A program made the position numbers and the translations under genes. The notes beneath the pieces were generated by a model. The model did no database searches. It worked only from the letters and a program-made list of their open reading frames with translations, and was not told where the DNA came from. DNA of 64,000 bases from Xylocopa sonorina (taxonomy: Eukaryota > Arthropoda > Insecta > Hymenoptera > Apidae): assembly GCF_050948175.1 (NCBI RefSeq), contig NC_135194.1, forward strand, positions 5,076,033-5,140,032. The letters are read 5' to 3'. Below are positions 1 to 9,773 of the stretch, in pieces (within the stretch, counting starts at the first letter, position 1; the number at the start of each line of letters is the position of its first letter).

Positions 1-1
1 C

Positions 2-1225
2 ATTGCGGATGCATTGATTCGAGAGTTTATCTGTAAGTTCGGATGCCCCAAGGGCATACTGACAGATCAGGGCTCCAATTTTATAAATAGCCTGATAAAA
101 GCCATCGCTATCAAATTCAGAATCAAGCAGTACAAGTCCACCGCATTCCATCCGCAAACGAACGGGTCCGTCGAAAGATCTCACCACGTCTTGGCCGAGT
201 ATCTGAAACACTATATCGAGTCGAGTAACGAATGGGAGAAATGGTTACCGTACGCGATGTTCGCATACAACACCAGCGTACACGAGGGTACGTTATACAC
301 CCCTCACGAACTAGTGTTCGGTAGAATAGCTAGAACGCCATCAGCCACTCCTTTTCAAGACAACACCGAAAATGAGACATACAGCGACTATCTCATTCAA
401 CTCAACGAAAGAATTTCCAAATCGCAGGAGCTCGCCAAAGATAATTTAGATAACGCCAAACGCAGATCGAAATTCTATTACGACCGCAAAGTCAATGTCA
501 AAAATTTCGAGGCAGGACAGTGGGTGTACCTTTTAAAGGAACCAAATAAGCATAAATTCCAAGCTCAGTATTCAGGACCCTACCGAATACTCGAAATTTT
601 AGGCAACTGCAACGTAAAGTTAAATGTAAAGGGTCGACATAAAATCGTACACACGAACAAAATTAAGCTATGTAAACGAATGCAAGGTATGCACAGTGTG
701 AATGCGAATGAGTTAAAAATAAGAAAAACTGGAACTGTAGTCAGTGAATATAGTGTAAAAGACGCTGAAAGCGAAAGTGAACAAAGTGGAATGAACAAGT
801 CAACGAGAAGCATCAACCGCGGTCCAGCGGTCATCCACCCTCGCCGGGATGAATCAGGAGAGAGCCTCCAACCCCTGCGACAGTCAACCAGGGGAACCAC
901 GAAACGGGCCCAGCAGTCCGACACACGCTCCACAGACAAGAGATCTCGGCATTGCCGAGATTCTTTTTCCAAGGGGGGTGGTGTGACGTCAGGCGCACCG
1001 CCTGCCACCCTCTGGCGCCAACCAGCATCCGCAGCATCCGCAACCGGGACACCGCTCTCCCGCCAGCACCTGTATCAGCATCCCCCGTACACGGGCCGCA
1101 CGACGATTCGACGCCCAGAGACGAGGAGACAACGCTACGAGGATGAGGAATACCTCCCCGCGTACGAATCCCGATCACCTGCGATCACACAACCGTACGC
1201 TTACTTTTCATACACGCGATTCTAG
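2..1225 (+). CDS. pol: Pol polyprotein, integrase C-terminal part (partial, 5' cut by window)
   Basis: This is the end of a retrotransposon pol frame. The integrase catalytic motifs LTDQGSNF (second Asp) and NGSVERSH (Glu) are visible near the start; the first Asp lies before the window. A GPY/F domain follows, with SGPYRI as its core, at about 575-600. The remaining 180 residues or so are rich in Ser, Arg, Thr and Pro. The frame passes through the polypurine tract at 971-981 and ends at a TAG 244 bp inside the 3' LTR. Integrase inserts the cDNA copy into chromosomal DNA. The frame is open to its stop, and the true start lies far upstream outside the window. Confidence 0.9.
   Translation: MADALIREFICKFGCPKGILTDQGSNFINSLIKAIAIKFRIKQYKSTAFHPQTNGSVERSHHVLAEYLKHYIESSNEWEKWLPYAMFAYNTSVHEGTLYTPHELVFGRIARTPSATPFQDNTENETYSDYLIQLNERISKSQELAKDNLDNAKRRSKFYYDRKVNVKNFEAGQWVYLLKEPNKHKFQAQYSGPYRILEILGNCNVKLNVKGRHKIVHTNKIKLCKRMQGMHSVNANELKIRKTGTVVSEYSVKDAESESEQSGMNKSTRSINRGPAVIHPRRDESGESLQPLRQSTRGTTKRAQQSDTRSTDKRSRHCRDSFSKGGGVTSGAPPATLWRQPASAASATGTPLSRQHLYQHPPYTGRTTIRRPETRRQRYEDEEYLPAYESRSPAITQPYAYFSYTRF
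943..961 (+). other. Perfect hairpin followed by T-run, element 1
   Basis: An 8-bp perfect inverted repeat, ATCTCGGC and GCCGAGAT, encloses a 3-nt loop and is followed by TCTTTTT. It sits 9 nt before the polypurine tract, inside the pol frame. The same hairpin occurs in elements 2 and 3. Its role is unknown; a 3' RNA structure near the plus-strand priming site is one possibility. Confidence 0.6.
971..981 (+). other. Polypurine tract, element 1
   Basis: AAGGGGGGTGG abuts the TGTGACG start of the 3' LTR. In LTR retrotransposons the tract directly upstream of the 3' LTR primes plus-strand DNA synthesis. One T interrupts the purine run. The tract is also translated as part of the pol tail (Lys-Gly-Gly-Gly). 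Confidence 0.8.
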
Positions 1226-2463
1226 ATTAAGCACTCTACACGAATCATGTACATACACAACCCAACACACACCTAAATATAAGCAGATATTTGTACAATC
1301 ATAATTTCTAAGTCGTATAGAATATAAGCTGCGATGCGCGCCCGCGCGCACTCGACGCTCGCGGCTCACGCTGAACGCGAGCCGCACCCCACTCCGAGTG
1401 GCCGCCCCACTCCGATCGTACGCCCCACTCACGGGGCCCAGCGACTCGCGCGCCACGCAACCCGAGGAGGTCGCGGACGCGCGACCGAGAGAGGAGTTCC
1501 TTCGAGTCCGATCTCCGAGACGGTTCTAATCTCAACCTCCGAGCAATACGCTCCCCTGCCACGAGCTATCAGCTCTCATGCAGCCGACTCTATCGCATCT
1601 CCCTTAGCGGAGTCCTTATTATAACTTATTACTATTTCCATTTCATATTATATCGTTAGTTGATAACTTAGACTTAGTAAAGTGTAGTAGGATAGTTATA
1701 TTATAGAATATACTCTTGTTTTACCAAATCCAAGTCTCTTTATTCGAATACAAGTTCCTTAAATTCTATTCCACGTGTACGCTCGCGATTCTTATTCAAT
1801 TCACACGATTCATCTGCGACAGCTCTGTACGCTGGACAGTCTTTGAGCGCACCAACGCTCGACTGCTCTCGCTGCATTCCTATCGTATCCAAGGTATCTT
1901 GAACAAGGATCGACCTCGGTAAGCCAGAGCGCACCATCGCTTGGCCGAGCCGTATTCCGTCCTAGTGCAAGCGCCTTTGATGAATCCCGAGCCTCCGAAA
2001 AGGCGTACACGACGCGCGGGTAGGAAAGAATATCTACGCCGTCTCATTCGCGAATACGCGAGTTGTACTTCCGGACATCCATACGTCTGCAACGCTGTTT
2101 CCGTTCCTGCGAAGGAGGTCTTCGCAGCCGTACGTCCAATTCGAATCCAGGATCGCCCGGTTCCAGCGCCAGTTTCCTCCAGCTGTAGCTCGCCTGCCTG
2201 GAGACTCATTCCCGTCGACGCTCCGCCGATCCAGCCGTACGCCGCTGCTATTCCGGTCACGGATCCACGGCGCCACAGATACCTGGAACGAGAGGCGAAA
2301 CAGTATTAAGAAGACGTTGAAAGGTAAGTTTTAGGCGTAATTTTGGTTAGATCGAGTTCCGACCGCCAACGAACCCGGCCCCAGCGCAATTCGCGTAGGT
2401 TTTTCGGGAAAGGCTACGAATCGTGCCATCGGATCGAGCGCAAACGCACCTCGGGACGTGACA
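982..2463 (+). repeat. 3' LTR of element 1 (1482 bp)
   Basis: It begins TGTGACGTCA and ends ACGTGACA, the usual TG...CA termini with a short imperfect inverted repeat. No difference from the 3' LTR of element 2 was noticed. It carries the last 244 bp of the pol frame, two TATAAG motifs, a very CG-rich stretch and a consensus splice donor near its end (AG|GTAAGT at about 2323). Satellite follows at 2464 without a gap. Confidence 0.95.
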
Positions 2464-4010
2464 CTAGGTATCGTAGCGATAGAGTTCTAATACTTCTTAA
2501 AACGCGATATCGCATCTCATTTCTATGTTTCATGGTAAGATATAATATGATGTGCGAAGTGTTATGTATTCCTCGTCTACACTTCATATGAATGTAAATG
2601 CGACACTTCCTTGCAAGGGAATAGCGATTGCAGATGTCTACCTATTGTAGCAATAGGGTTCTAATGCTTCTTAAAACGCGATATCGCATCTCATTTCTAT
2701 GTTTCATGGTAAGATATAATATTCATTGCGAAGTGTTATGCATTCCTCGTCTACGATTCAAATGAATGTAAATGCGACACTTCCTTGCAAGGAAATAGCG
2801 TTTGCAGATGGCTACGTATCGTAGCAATAGAGTTCTTATGATTCTTAAAACGCGATATCGCATCTCATTTCTATGTTTCATGGTAAGATTTAATATGATT
2901 TGCGAAGTGTCATGTATTCCTCGTCTACACTTCAAATGAATGTGAATGCGACACTTCCTCGCTAGGAAATAGCATTTGCAGATGTCTACGTATCGTAGCA
3001 ATAGAGTTCTTATGATTCTTAAAACGCGATATCGCATCTCATTTCTATGTTTCATGGTAAGATATAATATGATTTGCGAAGTGTTATGTATTCCTCGTCT
3101 ACACATCAAATGAATGTAAATGCGACACTTCCTTGCAAGGATATAGCGTTTGCAGATGTCTACCTATCGTAGCGATAGAGTTCTAATACTTCTTAAAACG
3201 CGATATCGCATCTCATTTCTATGTTTCATGGTAAGATATAATATTCATTGCGAAGTGTTATGCATTCCTCGTCTACGATTCAAATGAATGTAAATGCGAC
3301 ACTTCCTTGCAAGGAAATAGCGTTTGCAGATGTCTAGGTATCGTAGCGATAGAGTTCTAATACTTCTTAAAACGCGATATCGCATCTCATTTCTATGTTT
3401 CATGGTAAGATATAATATGATGTGCGAAGTGTTATGTATTCCTCGTCTACACTTCATATGAATGTAAATGCGACACTTCCTTGCAAGGGAATAGCGATTG
3501 CAGATGTCTACCTATTGTAGCAATAGGGTTCTAATGCTTCTTAAAACGCGATATCGCATCTCATTTCTATGTTTCATGGTAAGATATAATATTCATTGCG
3601 AAGTGTTATGCATTCCTCGTCTACGATTCAAATGAATGTAAATGCGACACTTCCTTGCAAGGAAATAGCGTTTGCAGATGGCTACGTATCGTAGCAATAG
3701 AGTTCTTATGATTCTTAAAACGCGATATCGCATCTCATTTCTATGTTTCATGGTAAGATTTAATATGATTTGCGAAGTGTCATGTATTCCTCGTCTACAC
3801 TTCAAATGAATGTGAATGCGACACTTCCTCGCTAGGAAATAGCATTTGCAGATGTCTACGTATCGTAGCAATAGAGTTCTTATGATTCTTAAAACGCGAT
3901 ATCGCATCTCATTTCTATGTTTCATGGTAAGATATAATATGATTTGCGAAGTGTTATGTATTCCTCGTCTACACATCAAATGAATGTAAATGCGACACTT
4001 CCTTGCAAGG
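2464..4010. repeat. Five-monomer (870 bp) higher-order duplication in array 1
   Basis: The roughly 677 bp beginning at 2464 recurs beginning at 3334, a spacing of 870 bp or five monomers, including the rare markers TGATGTGCG, CATATG and AAGGGAATAGCGATTG. The copies part at about 3141 and 4011 (GGATATAGC versus GGAAATAGC). The same block occurs after element 2 at 17097 and again near 36587 and 41454. Confidence 0.75.
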
Positions 4011-7000
4011 AAATAGCGTTTGCAGATGTCTACCTATCGTAGCAATAGGGTTCTAATGCTTCTTAAAACGCGATATCGCATCTCATTTCTATGTTTCATG
4101 GTAAGATATAATATGATTTGCGAAGTGTTATGTATTCCTCGTCTACGCTTCAAATGAATGTAAATGCGACACTTCCTTGCAAGGAAATAGCGTTTGCAGA
4201 TGTCTACGTATCGTAGCAATAGAGTTCTTATGATTCTTAAAACGCGATATCGCATCCCATTTCTATGTTTCATGGTAAGATTTAATATGATTTGCGAAGA
4301 GTCATGTATTCCTCGTCTACGCTTCAAATGAATGTAAATGCGACACTTCCTTGCTGGGAAACAGCGTCTGCAGATGTCTAGGTATCGTAGCGATAGAGTT
4401 CTAATGCTTCTTAAAACGAGATATGGTATCTCATTTCTATGTTTCATGGTAAGATATAATATGATTTGCGAAGTGTTATGTATTCCTCGTCTACACTTCA
4501 AGTGAATGTGAATGCGACACTTCCTCGCTAGGAAATAGCGTTTGCAGAAGTCTACGTATCGTTGCAATAGAGTTCTTATTATTCTTAAAACGCGATATCG
4601 CATCTCATTGCTATGGTTCATGGTAAGATATAATATGATTTGCGAATTGTTATGTATTCCTCGTCTACACTTCAAATGAATGTAAATGCGACACTTCCTT
4701 GCTAGGAAATAGCGTCTGCAGAAGTCTAGGTATCGTAGCGATAGAGTTCTAATGCTTCTTAAAACGAGATATTGCATCTCATATCTATGTTTCATGATAA
4801 GATATAATATGATTTGCGAGGTGTTATGTATTCCTCGTCTACACTTCATATGAATGTAAATGCGACACTTCCTTGCAAGGAAATAGCGTTTGCAGATGTC
4901 TACCTATCGTAGCAATAGAGTTCTAATGCTTCTTAAAACGCTTTATCGCATCTCATTTCTATGTTTCATGGTAAGATATAATATGATTTGCGAAGTGTTA
5001 TGTATTCCCCGTCTACACTTCAAATGAATGTGAATGCGACACTTCCTCGCTAGGAAATAGCGTTTGCAGAAGTCTACGTATCGTAGCAATAGAGCTCTTA
5101 TGATTCTTAAAACGCGATATCGCATCTCATTTCTATGGTTCATGGTAAGATATAATATGATTTGCGAAGTGTTATGTATTCCTCGTCTACACTTCAAATG
5201 AATGTAAATGCGACACTTCCTTGCTAAGAAATAGCGTCTGCAGATGTCTAGGTATCGTAGCGATAGAGTTCTAGTACTTCTTAAAACGCGATATCGCATC
5301 TCATTTCTATGTTTCATGGTAAGATATAATATGATTTGCGAAGTGTTATGTATTCCTCGTCTACACTTCATATGAATGTAAATGCGACACTTCTTTGCAA
5401 GGAAATAGCGTTTGCAGATGTCTACCTATCGTAGCAATAGGGTTCTAATGCTTCTTAAAACGCGATATCATATCTCATTTCTATGTTTCATGTTAAGATA
5501 TAATATGATTTGCGAAGTGTTATGTATTCCTCGTCTACACTTCAAATGAATGTAAATGCGGCACTTCCTTGCTAGGAAATAGCGTCTGCAGATGTCTAGG
5601 TATCGTAGCGATGGAGCTCTTATGATTCTTAAAACGCGATATCGCATCTCATTTCTATGTTTCATGGTAAGATACAATATGATGTGCGAAGTGTTATGTA
5701 TTCCTCGTCTACACTTCATATGAATGTAAATGCGACACTTCCTTGCAAGGAAATAGCGTTTGCAGATGGCTACGTATCGTAGCAATAGAGTTCTTATGAT
5801 TCTTAAAACGCGATATCGCATCTCATTTCTATGTTTCATGGTAAGATTTAATATGATTTGCGAAGTGTCATGTATTCCTCGTCTACACTTCAAATGAATG
5901 TGAATGCGACACTTCCTCGCTAGGAAATAGCATTTGCAGATGTCGACGTATCGTAGCAATAGAGTTCTTATGATTCTTAAAACGCGATATCGCATCTCAT
6001 TTCTATGTTTCATGGTAAGATATAATATGATTTGCGAAGTGTTATGTATTCCTCGTCTACACATCAAATGAATGTAAATGCGACACTTCCTTGCAAGGAT
6101 ATAGCGTTTGCAGATGTCTACCTATCGTAGCAATAGGGTTCTAATGCTTCTTAAAACGCGATATCGCATCTCATTTCTATGTTTCATGGTAAGATTTAAT
6201 ATGATTTGCGAAGTGTCATGTATTCCTCGTGTACACTTCAAATGAATGTGAATGCGACACTTCCTCGCTAGGAAATAGCGTTTGCAGATGTCTACGTATC
6301 GTAGCAATAGAGTTCTTATGATTCTTAAAACGCGATATCGCATCTCATTTCTATGGATCATGGTAAGATATAATATGATTTGCGAAGTGTTATGTTTTCC
6401 TCGTCTACGCTTCAAATGAATGTAAATGCGACACTTCCTTGCTAGGAAACAGCGTCTGCAGATGTCTAGGTATCGTAGCGATAGAGTTCTAATGCTTCTT
6501 AAGACGAGATATGGTATCTCATTTCTATGTTTCATGGTAAGATATAATATGATTTGCGAATTGTTATGTATTCCTCGTCTACACTTCAAATGAATGTAAA
6601 TGCGACACTTCCTTGCTAGGAAATAGCGTCGGCAGATGTCTAGGTATCGTAGCGATAGAGTTCTAATACTTCTTAAAACGCGATATCACATCTCATTTCT
6701 ATGTTTCATGGTAAGATATAATATGATTTGAGAAGTGTTATGTATTCCTCGTCTACACTTCATATGAATGTAAATGCGACACTTCCTTGCAAGGAAATAG
6801 CGTTTGCAGATGTCTACCTATCGTAGCAATAGGGTTCTAATGCTTCTTAGAACGCGATATCGCATCTCATTTCTATGTTTCATGTTGAGATATAATATTC
6901 ATTGCGAAGTGTTATTTATTCCTCGTCTACACTTCAAATGAATGTAAATGCGACACTTCCTTGCAAGGAAATAGCGTTTGCAGATGTCTAGGTATCGTTG

Positions 7001-8205
7001 CGATAGAGTTCTAATGCTTCTTAAAACGAGATATTGCATTTCATATCTATGCTTCATGATAAGATATAATATTCATTGCGAAGTGTTATGCATTCCTCGT
7101 CTACGATTCAAATGAATGTAAATGCGACACTTCCTTGCAAGGAAATAGCGTTTGCAGATGTCTAGGTATCGTAGCAATAGAGTTCTAATGCTTCTTAAAA
7201 CGCGATATCGCATCTCATTTCTATGTTTCATGGTAAGATATAATACGATTTGCGAAGTGTTATGTATTCCTCGTCTACACATCAAATGAATGTGAATGCG
7301 ACACTTCCTCGCTAGGAAGTAGCGTTTGCAGAAATCTACGTATCGTAGCAATAGAGTTCTTATGATTCATAAAACACGATATCGCATCTCATTTCTATGT
7401 TTCATGGTAAGATATAATATAATTTGCGAAGTGTTATGTATTCCTCGTCTACGCTTCAAATGAATGTAAATGCGACACTTCCTTGCTAGGGAATAGCGTC
7501 TGCAGATGTCTAGGTATCGTAGCGATAGAGTTCTAATGCTTCTTAAAACGAGATATTGCATCTCATATCTATGTTTCATGATAAGATATAATATTCATTG
7601 CGAAGTGTTATGCATTCCTCGTCTACGATTCAAATGAATGTAAATGCGACACTTCCTTGCAAGGAAATAGCGTTTGCAGATGTCTAGGTATCGTAGCAAT
7701 AGAGTTCTAATGCTCCTTAAAACGCAATATCGCACCTCATTTCTATGTTTCATGGTAAGATATAATATGATTTGCGAAGTGTTATGTATTCCTCGTCTGC
7801 ACTTCAAATGAATGTAAATGCGACACTTCCTTGCAAGGAAATAACGTTTGCAGATGTCTACGTATCGTAGCAATAGTGTTCTTATGATTCTTAAAACGCG
7901 ATATTGCATCTCATTTCTGTGTTTCATGGTAAGATATAATATGATTTGCGAAGTGTTATGTATTCCTCGTCTACACTTCAAATGAATGTAAATCCGACAC
8001 TTCCTTGCTAGGAAATAGCGTCTGCAGATGTCTAGGTATCGTAGCGATAAAGTTCTAATGCTTCTTAAAACGCGATATCGCATCTCATTTCTATGTTTCA
8101 TGGTAAGATATAATATGATTTGAGAAGTGTTATGTATTCCTCGTCTACACTTCAAATGAATGTAAATGCGACACTTCCTTGCAAGGAAATAGCGTTTGCA
8201 GATGT

Positions 8206-8209
8206 CTAC
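8206..8209. repeat. Left flank of element 2, imperfect target-site duplication (CTAC)
   Basis: The four bases before the 5' LTR are CTAC; the four after the 3' LTR (17097-17100) are CTAG. Four-base duplications are usual for this class, so this is a duplication with one mismatch, at the same monomer phase on both sides. Confidence 0.55.
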
Positions 8210-8505
8210 TGTGACGTCAGGCGCACCGCCTGCCACCCTCTGGCGCCAACCAGCATCCGCAGCATCCGCAACCGGGACACCGCTCTCCCGCCAGCACCTG
8301 TATCAGCATCCCCCGTACACGGGCCGCACGACGATTCGACGCCCAGAGACGAGGAGACAACGCTACGAGGATGAGGAATACCTCCCCGCGTACGAATCCC
8401 GATCACCTGCGATCACACAACCGTACGCTTACTTTTCATACACGCGATTCTAGATTAAGCACTCTACACGAATCATGTACATACACAACCCAACACACAC
8501 CTAAA

Positions 8506-8556
8506 TATAAGCAGATATTTGTACAATCATAATTTCTAAGTCGTATAGAATATAAG
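8506..8556 (+). promoter_or_regulatory. Candidate LTR promoter, two TATAAG motifs
   Basis: TATAAG occurs at 8506-8511 and 8551-8556 in an AT-rich stretch, immediately before an abrupt change to CG-rich sequence at 8561. This is the most promoter-like place in the LTR. The start site is not determined, and the same motifs occur in all LTR copies. Confidence 0.4.
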
Positions 8557-9168
8557 CTGCGATGCGCGCCCGCGCGCACTCGACGCTCGCGGCTCACGCT
8601 GAACGCGAGCCGCACCCCACTCCGAGTGGCCGCCCCACTCCGATCGTACGCCCCACTCACGGGGCCCAGCGACTCGCGCGCCACGCAACCCGTGGAGGTC
8701 GCGGACGCGCGACCGAGAGAGGAGTTCCTTCGAGTCCGATCTCCGAGACGGTTCTAATCTCAACCTCCGAGCAATACGCTCCCCTGCCACGAGCTATCAG
8801 CTCTCATGCAGCCGACTCTATCGCATCTCCCTTAGCGGAGTCCTTATTATAACTTATTACTATTTCCATTTCATATTATATCGTTAGTTGATAACTTAGA
8901 CTTAGTAAAGTGTAGTAGGATAGTTATATTATAGAATATACTCTTGTTTTACCAAATCCAAGTCTCTTTATTCGAATACAAGTTCCTTAAATTCTATTCC
9001 ACGTGTACGCTCGCGATTCTTATTCAATTCACACGATTCATCTGCGACAGCTCTGTACGCTGGACAGTCTTTGAGCGCACCAACGCTCGACTGCTCTCGC
9101 TGCATTCCTATCGTATCCAAGGTATCTTGAACAAGGATCGACCTCGGTAAGCCAGAGCGCACCATCGC

Positions 9169-9537
9169 TTGGCCGAGCCGTATTCCGTCCTAGTGCAAGC
9201 GCCTTTGATGAATCCCGAGCCTCCGAAAAGGCGTACACGACGCGCGGGTAGGAAAGAATATCTACGCCGTCTCATTCGCGAATACGCGAGTTGTACTTCC
9301 GGACATCCATACGTCTGCAACGCTGTTTCCGTTCCTGCGAAGGAGGTCTTCGCAGCCGTACGTCCAATTCGAATCCAGGATCGCCCGGTTCCAGCGCCAG
9401 TTTCCTCCAGCTGTAGCTCGCCTGCCTGGAGACTCATTCCCGTCGACGCTCCGCCGATCCAGCCGTACGCCGCTGCTATTCCGGTCACGGATCCACGGCG
9501 CCACAGATACCTGGAACGAGAGGCGAAACAGTATTAA
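9169..9537 (+). other. LTR-borne 122-codon open frame, coding status doubtful
   Basis: An ATG-less frame (first codon TTG) of 122 codons lies in the LTR. It has a basic cluster PPKRRTRRAGRK near residue 20, is proline-rich and has no recognised domain. It is intact in the LTRs of elements 1 and 2 and in the 3' LTR of element 3, and is broken by single-base indels in the 5' LTR of element 3. The LTRs are nearly identical, so conservation says little. It ends just before the splice donor at 9551. It is probably fortuitous in this CG-rich sequence. Confidence 0.2.
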
Positions 9538-9704
9538 GAAGACGTTGAAAGGTAAGTTTTAGGCGTAATTTTGGTTAGATCGAGTTCCGACCGCCAACGA
9601 ACCCGGCCCCAGCGCAATTCGCGTAGGTTTTTCGGGAAAGGCTACGAATCGTGCCATCGGATCGAGCGCAAACGCACCTCGGGACGTGACACGAAAGATA
9701 TTTT

Positions 9705-9722
9705 TGGTGACAGCGGTGGGAT
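9705..9722 (+). other. Primer binding site, element 2 (tRNA-Leu-like)
   Basis: TGGTGACAGCGGTGGGAT starts 13 nt after the 5' LTR. Its complement ends ...CCGCTGTCACCA, which fits a tRNA 3' end with CCA tail. The ATCCCACCGCTG portion resembles the T-arm and acceptor end of animal tRNA-Leu of the AAG/TAG type. The primer tRNA would start minus-strand cDNA synthesis here. The 13-nt gap from the LTR is longer than usual. Confidence 0.65.
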
Positions 9723-9773
9723 AGCCACGCGTTCTCCACGGAAATTCTGCCGTCCGAGACCGCGAAACAAGCC

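Larger units (their letters stand above)
1..2463 (+). mobile_element. Ty3/Gypsy-type LTR retrotransposon, element 1 (3' part only)
   Basis: The window opens inside the integrase core and continues through the integrase C-terminus, a hairpin, a polypurine tract and a complete 3' LTR. The sequence corresponds to 14634-17096 of element 2 at a constant offset of 14633, and the identity continues past the LTR end into satellite up to about 3237. The two copies therefore share one right junction and descend from a duplication, not from two independent insertions. The missing 5' part lies outside the window. Confidence 0.95.
2464..8209. repeat. Satellite array 1, 33 monomers of 174 bp
   Basis: A tandem satellite with head-to-tail monomers fills the interval. 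Its length, 5746 bp, is exactly 33 x 174 + 4, so there is no net indel. Each monomer carries up to three short dyads: CTACGTATCGTAG at monomer positions about 1-13, GCGATATCGC at 41-50 and TTCCTTGCAAGGAA at about 144-157. Monomers differ by point substitutions and fall into recurring classes (CTACG, CTACC or CTAGG at the start; TGATTTG or TTCATTG in the middle). There is no convincing gene; minus-strand open frames are by-products of a period divisible by three. Confidence 0.95.
8210..9691 (+). repeat. 5' LTR of element 2 (1482 bp)
   Basis: Termini are TGTGACG and CGTGACA. The first ten bases contain the palindrome TGACGTCA (8212-8219). Two TATAAG motifs precede a CG-rich stretch from 8561, where the transcript probably begins. 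A 122-codon + frame (9169-9537) and a consensus splice donor (AG|GTAAGT at 9551/9552) lie near the end. No canonical AATAAA was found. It is directly repeated at 15615-17096. Confidence 0.95.

Noticed and set aside
943..968. Bacterial intrinsic terminator at the hairpin plus T-run
   Set aside because: The context is a eukaryotic retrotransposon and the hairpin is inside a coding frame.
580..1178. Minus-strand and alternative-frame ORFs inside pol and the LTRs (also near 8206-9504, 15213-16909, 54327-56023)
   Set aside because: They overlap the pol frame or CG-rich LTR sequence, recur only because the LTR recurs, and show no domain.
2464..2637. CENP-B box in the monomer
   Set aside because: No match to the TTCG....A..CGGG pattern; TTCG-like bits are not followed by CGGG.
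4034..4849. Minus-strand frames of 70-373 codons throughout the satellite as protein genes
   Set aside because: They repeat every 58 codons with the monomer, stop wherever the TTCATTG class occurs, have no recognised domain, and follow simply from a period divisible by three.
2464..8209. CRISPR array
   Set aside because: The repeats are directly adjacent 174-bp monomers with no unique spacers, and the context is a eukaryotic retroelement.
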